A program made the translations under genes and the position numbers. From the NCBI GenBank assembly GCA_017453065.1, contig JAFTKW010000010.1, positions 1-43,727 of the forward strand: a stretch of DNA of 43,727 nt, read 5' to 3'. The notes below the pieces were generated by a model, which saw nothing but the letters and a program-made list of their open reading frames with translations, was not told the origin of the DNA and ran no database searches. Below, piece by piece: positions 24,558-32,979 of the stretch. Each line of letters begins with the position of its first letter. Within the stretch, counting starts at the first letter, position 1. The DNA comes from Lachnospiraceae bacterium. GTDB lineage: Bacteria > Bacillota > Clostridia > Lachnospirales > Lachnospiraceae.

Positions 24558-25187
24558 GTTTGAGAGTCTTGTTAATTTGAAAAGGTACTAAACAATATTT
24601 TTTCGTGTCTCAAGTGTTGTAGGTGTTTGAGAGTCTTGTTAATTTGAAAAGGTACTAAACCGGTTCTGGTGGCGGTACTGCAGAAGAAACGTTTGAGAGT
24701 CTTGTTAATTTGAAAAGGTACTAAACCACTCAGAACGGTGTGAACATTGCTATATCGTTTGAGAGTCTTGTTAATTTGAAAAGGTACTAAACACTGTTAA
24801 CCTCGCCACCGTGTCCGCCTTGGTTTGAGAGTCTTGTTAATTTGAAAAGGTACTAAACAGAAGAATCCAGATTCAGTAGTTCCACAAGGTTTGAGAGTCT
24901 TGTTAATTTGAAAAGGTACTAAACAAATATTTACACAACACACACCAACGCCTAGTTTGAGAGTCTTGTTAATTTGAAAAGGTACTAAACAAGATAAAAC
25001 AAGAAGCAATATCAAGATTTGTTTGAGAGTCTTGTTAATTTGAAAAGGTACTAAACAATCGATGCATCAGGATTGGGAATCTCTATGTTTGAGAGTCTTG
25101 TTAATTTGAAAGGTACTAAACCCCAACATTTCCTGTACGGTGGAGTTGCCCGTTTGAGAGTCTTGTTAATTTGAGAGGCGTTAGATG
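24558..25187 (+). CRISPR. Type II-A CRISPR array: 10 repeats, 9 spacers
   Basis: Repeats are 36 bases, beginning gtttgagagtct and ending aggtactaaac. Starts: 24558, 24625, 24691, 24757, 24823, 24889, 24955, 25021, 25087, 25152. The first eight are identical; the ninth is 35 bases (one A lost from the aaaa run); the tenth keeps only its first 22 bases and diverges after, marking the leader-distal end. Spacers are 30 bases, except the first (leader-proximal), which is 31. All nine spacers look distinct. No spacer was seen to match elsewhere in the window by eye. Same strand as cas9. Confidence 0.98.
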
Positions 25188-25259
25188 TTGAAGAGATTGT
25201 GATGGAAGATATTTTAGATTGATTATTTACATTTTTTATACTGTTAAGAGGTCATTATC

Positions 25260-25595
25260 ATGCCAAACAAATACAACATCATCACCCTATGCGGTAGCAC
25301 CCGCTTTAAAACTGAATTCTTAGAAATTCAAAAGCGTCTAACCCTAGAAGGGAACATCGTAATATCTGTCGGTCTGTTCGGGCATTCGGGAGATGCCGAA
25401 GTTTGGGAGAATATGGATGAAGGCACTTTGACCAAGACCAAGACTATGCTAGATGATATGCACAAGGCCAAGATAGATATGTCTGACGAGATCTACGTGA
25501 TTAATGTAGGGGGATATATCGGTGAAAGTACGAGGTCAGAGATAGAGTATGCTATCGCACATGGAAAGAAAGTAAATTATTTAGAACCGATATAA
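25260..25595 (+). CDS. Nucleoside 2-deoxyribosyltransferase-like small protein
   Basis: A 111-aa protein with a Rossmann-like start IITLCGSTRFKTEFLEIQKRL and the segment MSDEIYVINVGGYIGESTRSEIEYAIAHGKKVNYL. The closing pattern (G-x-S-x-x-E-I-x-Y-A) is that of the nucleoside 2-deoxyribosyltransferase superfamily, where the Glu is catalytic, but the protein is shorter than true enzymes of the family. Homologues occur in both bacterial and phage genomes. An AAGAGG site lies upstream. It is the first gene after the CRISPR array, and no operon partner follows before a terminator. Confidence 0.7.
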   Translation: MPNKYNIITLCGSTRFKTEFLEIQKRLTLEGNIVISVGLFGHSGDAEVWENMDEGTLTKTKTMLDDMHKAKIDMSDEIYVINVGGYIGESTRSEIEYAIAHGKKVNYLEPI

Positions 25596-25604
25596 TATGT
25601 AAAC

Positions 25605-25643
25605 AAAAGAGGGTTCTGCCATCCGGCAGCGCCCGCCTTTTTT
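25605..25643 (+). terminator. Terminator after the deoxyribosyltransferase-like gene
   Basis: A ctgcc/ggcag hairpin (loop ATCC) with flanking aaagaggg and cccgcctttttt arms, ending in a run of six Ts. Confidence 0.75.
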
Positions 25644-25831
25644 GCCCCCCAAAAATACACATTTGTTCGCAAGGTTTGAGAAGAAGCATACTACACTTTC
25701 ATGCTAAGATGAAAATATGAGAGAGGGCGTGCGCACCCAGAGATGGTGCATAAGATGGGGATTTATGTTCTCACGCGCATATTGTGTAATGTATTTAGTA
25801 ATTGTGTAACATAAAAAGGGAGGATTTCATT

Positions 25832-25971
25832 ATGGAAATGAAAGACCTATTGTTAGCACTCTTGCCGATGGTAGTAAGTATTGGGGACATGAATTTGACC
25901 TTTTTACGCTGAAGGTTTATGTGCCTGTCAATGAGGCTGCGTGGAAATTTATTTCTCAGTTTACGAGATAG
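25832..25971 (+). pseudogene. Small ORF interrupted by a -1 frameshift
   Basis: GGGAGG precedes ATG 25832, but that frame reads only 26 codons to TGA. Stepping back one base at the AAAG at 25841-25844 enters a frame with clearly protein-like content through TAG 25969-25971: [18 protein letters not shown], then [16 protein letters not shown], then KFISQFTR. The joined product would be 46 aa. Either one A was lost from a run of four, or the slip is programmed. No family recognised. It sits 31 bases before the GH51 gene, so it may have been its operon partner. The rest of 25644-25831 holds no gene that I can support. Confidence 0.55.
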
Positions 25972-26002
25972 TAAAAATATATGTTTTGCGAGGTAGATAC
26001 AT

Positions 26003-27988
26003 ATGCAAATCAAGATTGACAAAGTATTAAAACATCAGGTTCCAGAGGGAATGATTGGCCTCTTTTTCGAGGACATCAACTATGCTGCAGACGGTGGTCT
26101 CTATGCAGAGATGATTGAGAACCGCTCCTTTGAATTTGTAAAGGCTGGCGGTGATGTAGGCGACTATTATACTGTGTATGACGGTGGCTATGGCTGGAGT
26201 GGCTTCCCATCTGAGGGTGCGGCAAGTCTTCGCTTGGTAACAGGAAGCCCACTTTCTGAGAGCAATCCTCATTATATGCGCGTCGTTGCCAACCAGGCAG
26301 GGGCAGGTCTTGCCAATCAGGCATACGAGGGTCTGGTACTTACAGAGGGCGCAGAATATGAGGTCACACTTTGGGCTCGTAAGGTGCGCTATGAGGGTGA
26401 CTTTAAAGTACAGGCGATTAAGGACGGTGAGGTGTGCGGCGAAGTGCTTGTTACAGAGGCAGACTGCGTAGAGCAGACCTACAATTTCTTCCATATGTAC
26501 AAAGTAACTTTGACTGCAAAAAGGAGCGCGCGTAGTGCTCAGTTTGTGCTGACACTGACTGAACCTGGTATTGCAGAGTTTGATTATGTATCTATGTTCC
26601 CAAAGGATGCAGTGGCAGGACTGTTCCGCAAGGATTTGTTTGAAAGACTGAAGGAGCTTAAGCCAGGCTTTCTGCGTTTCCCTGGCGGCTGTATCGTAGA
26701 GGGCAACACCTATGACAATCGTTATCGCTACAAGGAAACCTTAAAGAAGCCTTGGGAACGCAAGAGCAACTGGAATCGCTGGGCGGTACATGGCACCAAC
26801 AAAGACAATGGGTTTGAGACTCAGTATGCACACTATAACCAGACCTATGGTCTTGGCTTTTATGAATATTTCTTGCTTTGTGAACTGATTGGGGCGAAAC
26901 CTTTGCCAGTACTCAATGTGGGCCTTGCCTGTCAGTATCAGTCCAAGGAAAAAGTAGATATGTCGAGTCCTGAATTTTTAGAGGCAGTGCAGGATGCATT
27001 GGATTTGATTGAGTTTGCCAACGGAGCCACCGACACCAAGTGGGGCGGCGTTCGTATGATGCTTGGCCATCCAGAGCCATTTAACTTAGAGATGCTTGGC
27101 ATCGGCAACGAGCAGTGGCAGACCGAGGAAGTGGATTTCTTTGAAAGATATGAAGCCTTCGAACGCATCGTACATGCCAATGCACCAGAAATCAAATTGA
27201 TTGGCTCCGCAGGACCAGATATTACATCCGAAAGATATACCGCAGCATGGGATTTCTATCGCAGCAAGCTTAGCCAGCTTAAAAAGGAAGATCCCAAGGC
27301 GGCTGAAAGATTTGTTTATTCTATTGATGAACACTACTATGTGCCTCCAAAGTGGCTATTTGATCATGTAGATTTCTACGACAACTATGAGAGAGAGATC
27401 AAGATTTTTTCAGGTGAGTATGCAGCCCATCCAGTTTCTGGCATGAACATGCCTGAGGCCAATACCTTAGAGGGAGCACTCGCAGAGGCAGCCTTTATGA
27501 CTGGCCTGGAGCGCAACTGTGACTTGGTTATTCTGGCATCCTATGCGCCACTTTTTGCAAGGGTAGGTTATGCTCAGTGGTCTCCAGACATGGTCTGGTT
27601 TGACGCAGCGACCTCTTATGTGAGCCCAAGCTATTATGTACAGCGCATGTATGGGCAGAACATGGCGGACTATACGCTGGAAACCTACGGTCAGGAAAAA
27701 GAACTTGCCAAGGAGCAGGTGTACTATTCTGTAAGCTACAAGGAAGGTAGCGATGAAGTGGTACTTAAGATTGTCAACGGTTCCGATTGTGAGCATCGTT
27801 TGCAGCTTGTGCTGGATGAAGCATGGCGTGCAAAGGAAGATTATGCAATGGAGCTTTTGACTTATGAGGATCCAAAGCTTGGCAATACCATTGATGCGCC
27901 AGAGAGAGTGACTCCAGTGGTAGTAGAAGGCAAAGTGGCAGAGGGAATTACTTTGCCTGCAGGTAGCTTTGCTGTAGTAAAAATGTAA
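26003..27988 (+). CDS. GH51 alpha-L-arabinofuranosidase, intracellular
   Basis: A 661-aa glycoside hydrolase family 51 enzyme that removes arabinofuranosyl side chains from arabinoxylan or arabinan fragments. It starts with the family pattern LFFEDINYAADGGLYAEMIENRSFE, followed by a beta-sandwich region (about 90-195) resembling a CBM4/9-type insert, then the catalytic barrel with FLRFPGGCIVEG, GIGNEQW (acid/base Glu370) and IFSGEYAAH (nucleophile Glu472), and a C-terminal beta domain. No signal peptide, so it would act on imported oligosaccharides, complementing the secreted GH10 xylanase. Single gene with its own terminator. The family is secure; the substrate is inferred. Confidence 0.95.
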   Translation: MQIKIDKVLKHQVPEGMIGLFFEDINYAADGGLYAEMIENRSFEFVKAGGDVGDYYTVYDGGYGWSGFPSEGAASLRLVTGSPLSESNPHYMRVVANQAGAGLANQAYEGLVLTEGAEYEVTLWARKVRYEGDFKVQAIKDGEVCGEVLVTEADCVEQTYNFFHMYKVTLTAKRSARSAQFVLTLTEPGIAEFDYVSMFPKDAVAGLFRKDLFERLKELKPGFLRFPGGCIVEGNTYDNRYRYKETLKKPWERKSNWNRWAVHGTNKDNGFETQYAHYNQTYGLGFYEYFLLCELIGAKPLPVLNVGLACQYQSKEKVDMSSPEFLEAVQDALDLIEFANGATDTKWGGVRMMLGHPEPFNLEMLGIGNEQWQTEEVDFFERYEAFERIVHANAPEIKLIGSAGPDITSERYTAAWDFYRSKLSQLKKEDPKAAERFVYSIDEHYYVPPKWLFDHVDFYDNYEREIKIFSGEYAAHPVSGMNMPEANTLEGALAEAAFMTGLERNCDLVILASYAPLFARVGYAQWSPDMVWFDAATSYVSPSYYVQRMYGQNMADYTLETYGQEKELAKEQVYYSVSYKEGSDEVVLKIVNGSDCEHRLQLVLDEAWRAKEDYAMELLTYEDPKLGNTIDAPERVTPVVVEGKVAEGITLPAGSFAVVKM

Positions 27989-27998
27989 GATTTGATTT

Positions 27999-28024
27999 AA
28001 GGGTCAGTGTGTGCTGGCCCTTTT
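27999..28024 (+). terminator. Terminator of the GH51 gene
   Basis: agggtcagt and gctggccct pair around a short loop (one wobble) and are followed by TTTT. Confidence 0.8.
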
Positions 28025-28148
28025 CTTGTTTTGGAATGCTCACTTAAGGAAGTCTTTGTATGATAACTTTTTGCGAGAGTGTGCTGGTAGTAAAATGCTA
28101 TTCTCAGTGAATGAGTGAGTAAGCTGAGGGATAATCATGTTTGGGATT

Positions 28149-28162
28149 AGAAAACGTTAACA
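28149..28162. promoter_or_regulatory. cre-like site
   Basis: AGAAAACGTTAACA differs by one base from the catabolite-response element form TGnAAnCGnTnnCA bound by CcpA in Firmicutes. It lies downstream of a glycosidase gene and far (about 380 bases) from the next start codon, so its target is unclear. Confidence 0.35.
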
Positions 28163-28193
28163 TGTTATCACAAAAGCATATAGAATAACTTTT

Positions 28194-28241
28194 TTTCATA
28201 CTAAAATACTAAATGAGCGAAAACCCAATTTTAGTATGAAA
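28194..28241. repeat. 14-bp perfect inverted repeat in a gene-free interval
   Basis: TTTCATACTAAAAT (28194-28207) and ATTTTAGTATGAAA (28228-28241) are perfect inverted arms with a 20-base centre. The interval 28025-28531 has no gene that I can support; besides this and the cre-like site it shows an atgctaagat motif at 28397 resembling an extended -10. Confidence 0.7.
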
Positions 28242-28531
28242 TTCCCATCGTAGACTGCCTGCCAAATTAAAGAAGAAGCTAGGACTCATCAAAGATAGAG
28301 TCAAATTCTCTGATAGTACTTAGATGAAATACCACAATTTTTTCTCGTTTAGCACATCAAAATCGCAAGAAAGTACATGGCAAGCCCCAAAAGGCTATGC
28401 TAAGATGAAGCAAGATGAGGCGCCGGGGCAGACCTGTGAATGTGGTGTGTAAACAGGGATGAAACCATGACGAAGCATCTATGAAACAATGTTGCGCTAA
28501 CTTAAGAGGAATGACACAAAGGAGGACGCAG

Positions 28532-30304
28532 ATGGAAACAAAGAAACCTTCTAAAATGGCCTGGATATGGGAAAGTATCAAAGGCTACAGAGTACTTTAT
28601 ATTGTGGGTATATTAGGAACTATCGTATACAATGCGATGCAGCTGGTAGTGCCGTATGTGACCCAAAATCTGATTGATTTGTTCGTAACAGGAGAGGATG
28701 CAGCTACCAACATCGTGACCAAGAGAGATGTCTTTTGGACTTTGATTGTGGCGATGGTTGTACTGACTTTGATACGAACTGTGATTGTGTATTTGGTATG
28801 TATGGATGTGGAGTTTGTATCTCAGAAATCTCTATATCGTATCAGAACACATCTATTTGACAAAATTGAAAGACAGGATATGGCATTTTACAATACCTAT
28901 CGTACGGGTGACTTGATGACCCGTTTGACCGGCGACTTGGACGCAGTTCGTCACATGCTATCTTGGGTATTTCGTGCCATTGTAGAAGCTATAGCGTTGC
29001 TTCTTTCTACAGCCATTTATTTCTTCTATATGGACTGGAGATTGGCGATTGCAGTGCTGGCGATTTCCCCACTGATTTTGGTGGTTGTGGTGAAATTCAG
29101 AAACAAGGTTAAACCAAGACACAGACAGCTCCGCGAAAAGATGTCTCAGCTCAATACCGCAGCTCAGGAGAACATTTCTGGTAACCGAGTTGTTAAGGCT
29201 TTCGCAAGAGAAGACTATGAGATGGACAAGTTTGATGAGCGCAGTAAGGATTTTGCAAAGACCAACAAACTCACAGCAATGACATGGCTGGAGTTTTATC
29301 CATATATTGAAACCTTTGCAAACCTGATGCCAGTGGTACTGTTGGTAGTAGGTGGTCTGTTTATCATCAACGGAACTCTTACCATGGGTGAGTATGTAGC
29401 CTTTTCTGGTTTGATTTGGGCGGTACAGAACCCAATGCGTATGTTGGGAAGTATCATGAACGACTTCCAGAGATTTGGGGCTGCAGCGGAAAAAGTAATG
29501 GAGATTTACTATTCCGAGCCACAGATTGTGGACAAGCCGGATGCTATCGACAGACCAGAGCGCTTCCAGGGTAAGGTGGAGTTTCGTAATGTAAGCTTTA
29601 AGTATGATGACGGTGTACTTCCAGTACTTCACAACATTTCCTTTGTGGCCAATCCAGGTGAGACCGTGGCCATCATGGGAGAGACTGGTTGTGGCAAGAC
29701 CTCTATGATTCAGTTGATTCCTAGATTCTATGAGCCAACAGAGGGACAGGTGTTGATAGACGATATCGATGTAAGCCAGTTGAAACTGACACAGCTTCGT
29801 CACAATATCGGCCTTGCGACACAGGATGTACTTCTTTACTCCGATACTATTGATGGAAACATTGCCTACGGTGATAGCTCCTTGACCAAGGAAGAAGTGG
29901 AAAAATATGCCAAGTATTCTGCGGCAGCGAAGTTTATCACTCGTATGCCGGAAAAATACGATACTGTAGTAGGAGAGCGTGGTGTAGGCCTTTCCGGTGG
30001 TCAGAAACAGCGTATCTCTCTGGCCAGAGCGCTTGCGGTAAAGCCTGCTATCCTGATTTTGGATGATACTACCTCAGCGGTGGATATGGAGACCGAAAAG
30101 CAGATTCAGCACAGCCTTAAGGAATTGGATTTCCCATGTACCAAGCTGATTATTGCGCAGCGTATCTCTACCACCAAGTTTGCAGACAAGATTCTGATTG
30201 TACAGGACGGACGTATCACAGAGTCCGGCACCCATGATGAATTGGTTGCTCTTAAGGGCTATTATTACAGTTTGGTTCAGTTGCAGACAGGAGAGGAGGT
30301 ATAA
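28532..30304 (+). CDS. ABC exporter half-transporter with degenerate ATP site
   Basis: A 590-aa MsbA/MdlA-type half exporter: a six-helix membrane domain (about 25-320) fused to an ATPase. Walker A is GETGCGKTS and the signature LSGGQ is canonical, but Walker B reads ILDDTTS, with Asp in place of the catalytic Glu, and the H-loop His is Gln (IAQRISTTK). These changes mark the degenerate-site subunit of heterodimeric exporters such as TM287/288 and BmrCD. Start at ATG 28532 follows AAAGGAGG; an earlier ATG at 28481 is in frame but without a site. Its partner starts two bases after its stop. Cargo (drug, lipid or peptide) cannot be read from the sequence. Confidence 0.93.
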   Translation: METKKPSKMAWIWESIKGYRVLYIVGILGTIVYNAMQLVVPYVTQNLIDLFVTGEDAATNIVTKRDVFWTLIVAMVVLTLIRTVIVYLVCMDVEFVSQKSLYRIRTHLFDKIERQDMAFYNTYRTGDLMTRLTGDLDAVRHMLSWVFRAIVEAIALLLSTAIYFFYMDWRLAIAVLAISPLILVVVVKFRNKVKPRHRQLREKMSQLNTAAQENISGNRVVKAFAREDYEMDKFDERSKDFAKTNKLTAMTWLEFYPYIETFANLMPVVLLVVGGLFIINGTLTMGEYVAFSGLIWAVQNPMRMLGSIMNDFQRFGAAAEKVMEIYYSEPQIVDKPDAIDRPERFQGKVEFRNVSFKYDDGVLPVLHNISFVANPGETVAIMGETGCGKTSMIQLIPRFYEPTEGQVLIDDIDVSQLKLTQLRHNIGLATQDVLLYSDTIDGNIAYGDSSLTKEEVEKYAKYSAAAKFITRMPEKYDTVVGERGVGLSGGQKQRISLARALAVKPAILILDDTTSAVDMETEKQIQHSLKELDFPCTKLIIAQRISTTKFADKILIVQDGRITESGTHDELVALKGYYYSLVQLQTGEEV

Positions 30305-30306
30305 CT

Positions 30307-32088
30307 ATGGCTAGAAGAAATACGTATAGAGAAGACGAAGTCTTAGAAACCCCATTTGACTACCACCACTTACTTCGCGCAGGCGTTTATATTAAGAAAT
30401 ATGCCAAGCAGATGATATTGGCGTTTGGATTAAGTGGTATTGGTGGAATTGCTGCTTTGTTTGGACCAATGATTACCCAAAAAGCCTTGGATGAGGCGAT
30501 TCCAGACAAAAATGTTCGAATGTTGATTGCTTTGGTACTGGTGCTTTGTGTCTGCTATGGTGTTACAACCATCCTGGCACTTCTTAGATCCCGTATTATG
30601 ATTGATGTCAGCCAAAATATTATCTATGACATTCGTAAAGATATTTTTGCTCACTTACAGAAACTGCCTTTTCAGTATTATGATGACAGACCACACGGCA
30701 AGATTTTGGTGCGAGTAGTGAACTATGTAAACTCTGTTTCCGATATGCTGACCAACGGATTGATCAACGTGGTGCTGGAAATCATCAACTTGATTTTTAT
30801 CGTTATCTTTATGTTCTGTGTGGACGTAAAGCTTTCCTTGGTGGTTATGGCGGGTGTGCCAATTCTGGCGGTGTTTATGTTCTGGATCAAGGACAAGCAG
30901 CGTAAGGCTTGGCAGCAGGTTTCCAACAAGAACTCTAACTTAAATGCTTATCTTCAGGAAAACATCGTGGGTGCTCGTATCACTCAGATGTTTGCCAGAG
31001 AAGAGGAGAATGCGGAGACCTTTGCAGAACTTTGTGACCGCTGCAGAAGCGTATGGTTTAAGGCGGTTAGTTACAGTAACCTCGTATGGCCAGGTATTGA
31101 CAATATTTCTGTATGGGTGCGTGCGGCTGTGTTTATCGTGGGGCTGATCTTTATGGGGCAGGGTCAGGTGAGCCTGGGTGTTATTTTTGCGATTACATCC
31201 TATGCTTCCCGTTTCTGGCAGCCAATCATGAACCTGGGAAATATCTTCAACAACTTTATCAACAACATTGCTTATCTGGAGCGTATCTTTGAACTTCTAG
31301 ATGAACCCGTAACAGTAGACAACGCAGAAGACGCAATCGAAATGCCTGAAATCAAGGGTGATGTAACCTTTGAAAATGTAACCTTCGCTTACGAAGAAGG
31401 AAAGGATGTCTTAAAGAACGTTTCCTTCACCGTGAAGGCGGGCGAAAGCGTGGCGTTGGTTGGCCCTACTGGTGCGGGAAAGAGTACCATCGTAAATCTG
31501 ATCTCTAGATTTTACAATGTGGGACAGGGACGCGTGTTGATTGACGGTCAGGATATCTCCAAGGTAACTCTAAATTCCCTGCGTAGCCAGATGGGTATCA
31601 TGCTACAGGATAGCTTCATTTTCTCTGGTACTATCGAGGACAACATCCGCTATGGTAAGTTGGATGCTACTTTAGAGGAAATTGTAAGTGCAAGTAAGAC
31701 GGTTTGCGCAGATGAGTTCATTGGAAGATTCCAGGATGGCTATCAGACAGAGGTAAAGGAGAGAGGCTCCCTTCTTTCTCAGGGGCAAAAACAGCTTATT
31801 TCCTTTGCGCGAACCTTGCTTTCTGACCCAGCAATTCTGGTGTTGGATGAAGCTACCTCCAGTATCGACGTGCAGACAGAAAAAGCGTTGCAGCAGGGAT
31901 TAAATGCTATGCTTCAGGGCAGAACCAGTTTTATCATTGCTCACAGACTTAGTACAATCAAGAACTGTGACAAGATTATGTATGTGGATCAGGGCGGCAT
32001 CGTGGAGTGTGGAACCCATGAGGAACTGCTGGCCAAGAAGGGTTATTATTACAAACTTTATACCGCGCAGATGGATGATATTGCATAA
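30307..32088 (+). CDS. ABC exporter half-transporter, catalytic partner
   Basis: A 593-aa half exporter and the partner of the preceding gene. The membrane domain spans about residues 25-325. Walker A GPTGAGKST, Walker B LVLDEATS with the catalytic Glu, and the H-loop IIAHRLST are all intact, whereas the signature is LSQGQ rather than LSGGQ. In a heterodimer this non-canonical signature faces the degenerate Walker B of the first subunit, so one ATP site is active and one is not. The two-base spacing from the upstream gene implies coupled translation and equal amounts. A terminator follows. Confidence 0.93.
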   Translation: MARRNTYREDEVLETPFDYHHLLRAGVYIKKYAKQMILAFGLSGIGGIAALFGPMITQKALDEAIPDKNVRMLIALVLVLCVCYGVTTILALLRSRIMIDVSQNIIYDIRKDIFAHLQKLPFQYYDDRPHGKILVRVVNYVNSVSDMLTNGLINVVLEIINLIFIVIFMFCVDVKLSLVVMAGVPILAVFMFWIKDKQRKAWQQVSNKNSNLNAYLQENIVGARITQMFAREEENAETFAELCDRCRSVWFKAVSYSNLVWPGIDNISVWVRAAVFIVGLIFMGQGQVSLGVIFAITSYASRFWQPIMNLGNIFNNFINNIAYLERIFELLDEPVTVDNAEDAIEMPEIKGDVTFENVTFAYEEGKDVLKNVSFTVKAGESVALVGPTGAGKSTIVNLISRFYNVGQGRVLIDGQDISKVTLNSLRSQMGIMLQDSFIFSGTIEDNIRYGKLDATLEEIVSASKTVCADEFIGRFQDGYQTEVKERGSLLSQGQKQLISFARTLLSDPAILVLDEATSSIDVQTEKALQQGLNAMLQGRTSFIIAHRLSTIKNCDKIMYVDQGGIVECGTHEELLAKKGYYYKLYTAQMDDIA

Positions 32089-32147
32089 GGGTGCGCGACT
32101 GCGGATACAGGCGGCTCAAGGCGATATCTTGGATGTGCAGAGGATGG

Positions 32148-32183
32148 CTCCAGCTTAGGGAAACCTAGGCTGGAGTTTTTTTT
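32148..32183 (+). terminator. Terminator of the ABC exporter pair
   Basis: ctccagcttagg, GAAA loop and cctaggctggag pair with one wobble, followed by eight Ts. Confidence 0.9.
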
Positions 32184-32190
32184 ATGATGC

Positions 32191-32248
32191 TTGACGATGT
32201 AACTCTTTAGAGATACAATTGAGTTGTGGAGTATCTCTTTAGAGATAC
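32191..32248 (+). promoter_or_regulatory. Toxin-antitoxin promoter with two palindromic operators
   Basis: The promoter is TTGACG (32191-32196), 17 bases, TACAAT (32214-32219). Operator 2 is the perfect 18-bp palindrome GTATCTCTTTAGAGATAC at 32231-32248; operator 1 at 32199-32216 matches it at 17 of 18 bases and fills the space between -35 and -10. Their starts are 32 bases apart, three helical turns, so bound proteins would lie on one face. A half-site GAGATAC occurs at 32273-32279. This is a typical autorepression layout for the XRE-type protein encoded downstream. Confidence 0.8.
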
Positions 32249-32301
32249 CATCTGTGAATTGTGATTGATTTTGAGATACTAGGTGTGCGTGAGGTGTAAT
32301 T

Positions 32302-32979
32302 ATGAGTAAATTGACTTTGTATCACGGCTCCTACGAAATTGTGGGAAAGCCTGTCTATGGTATGGGAAAAGAATACAATGATTATGGTAGAGGATTTTAC
32401 TGTACTGAGCATATAGAGCTGGCCAAGGAATGGGCCTGCGCAGAAGGAACGGGTGGATATGTAAATGAATACCAGCTTGAGATGGAAGGGCTTAAGGTTT
32501 TGAATCTTTCATCAGAAGAATATATGGTATTGCATTGGCTGGCGCTTCTTATGACATATCGAAAGATACGTTTGACTACGCCAGTGATGATGCAGGGAGT
32601 ACAATGGTTGAAGGAGCATTTTTTGCTGGATGTAGAAGCCTATGATGTGATAATAGGATACCGGGCAGATGATTCCTATTTTTCTTTTGCTAGAGCCTTC
32701 GTGAACAATGAGATATCCTTGGAGCAGCTTAGTTATGCCATGAAGCTTGGAAGACTGGGTGAGCAAGTGGTACTAAAGTCGGCCAAGGCTATGGAGCAAA
32801 TGAATTCGGTTGGCGCAGAGTCTGTAGATAGTACCATTTACTATGCTAAGCGAAAGGTTCGAGACGAGGAGGCAAGAAATGCCTTTTTCAAGGAAATGGC
32901 GAAAGAGGGCGTGAATGGAATCTTCATCCGTGATTTGATCAGAGGGGAGGTTGAACCTGATGATGCACGCTTACGATAA
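32302..32979 (+). CDS. DUF3990-like protein, probable ADP-ribosyltransferase-fold toxin
   Basis: A 225-aa protein whose N-terminal 160 residues look like DUF3990: TLYHGSYEIV with the His, then the DYGRGFYCTEHIELAKEWA segment with Gly-Phe-Tyr, then a VIIGYRADDSYFSFARAF segment. This family is placed in the ADP-ribosyltransferase-fold clan, where the His and Tyr bind NAD. The C-terminal part is a charged helix pair. It is encoded just upstream of, and overlaps by 20 bases, a helix-turn-helix gene, and the pair has a palindromic autoregulatory promoter; together this looks like a type II toxin-antitoxin module. Toxicity and target are inferred. Start ATG 32302 has a weak GAGGTG site. Confidence 0.7.
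   Translation: MSKLTLYHGSYEIVGKPVYGMGKEYNDYGRGFYCTEHIELAKEWACAEGTGGYVNEYQLEMEGLKVLNLSSEEYMVLHWLALLMTYRKIRLTTPVMMQGVQWLKEHFLLDVEAYDVIIGYRADDSYFSFARAFVNNEISLEQLSYAMKLGRLGEQVVLKSAKAMEQMNSVGAESVDSTIYYAKRKVRDEEARNAFFKEMAKEGVNGIFIRDLIRGEVEPDDARLR

Noticed and set aside
25701-25710. atgctaagat motif, also at 28397-28406 and, in part, at 42679
   Set aside because: Could be an extended -10 (TGnTAAGAT) but no consistent -35 or conserved distance to a gene was seen; three hits of ten bases are weak evidence.
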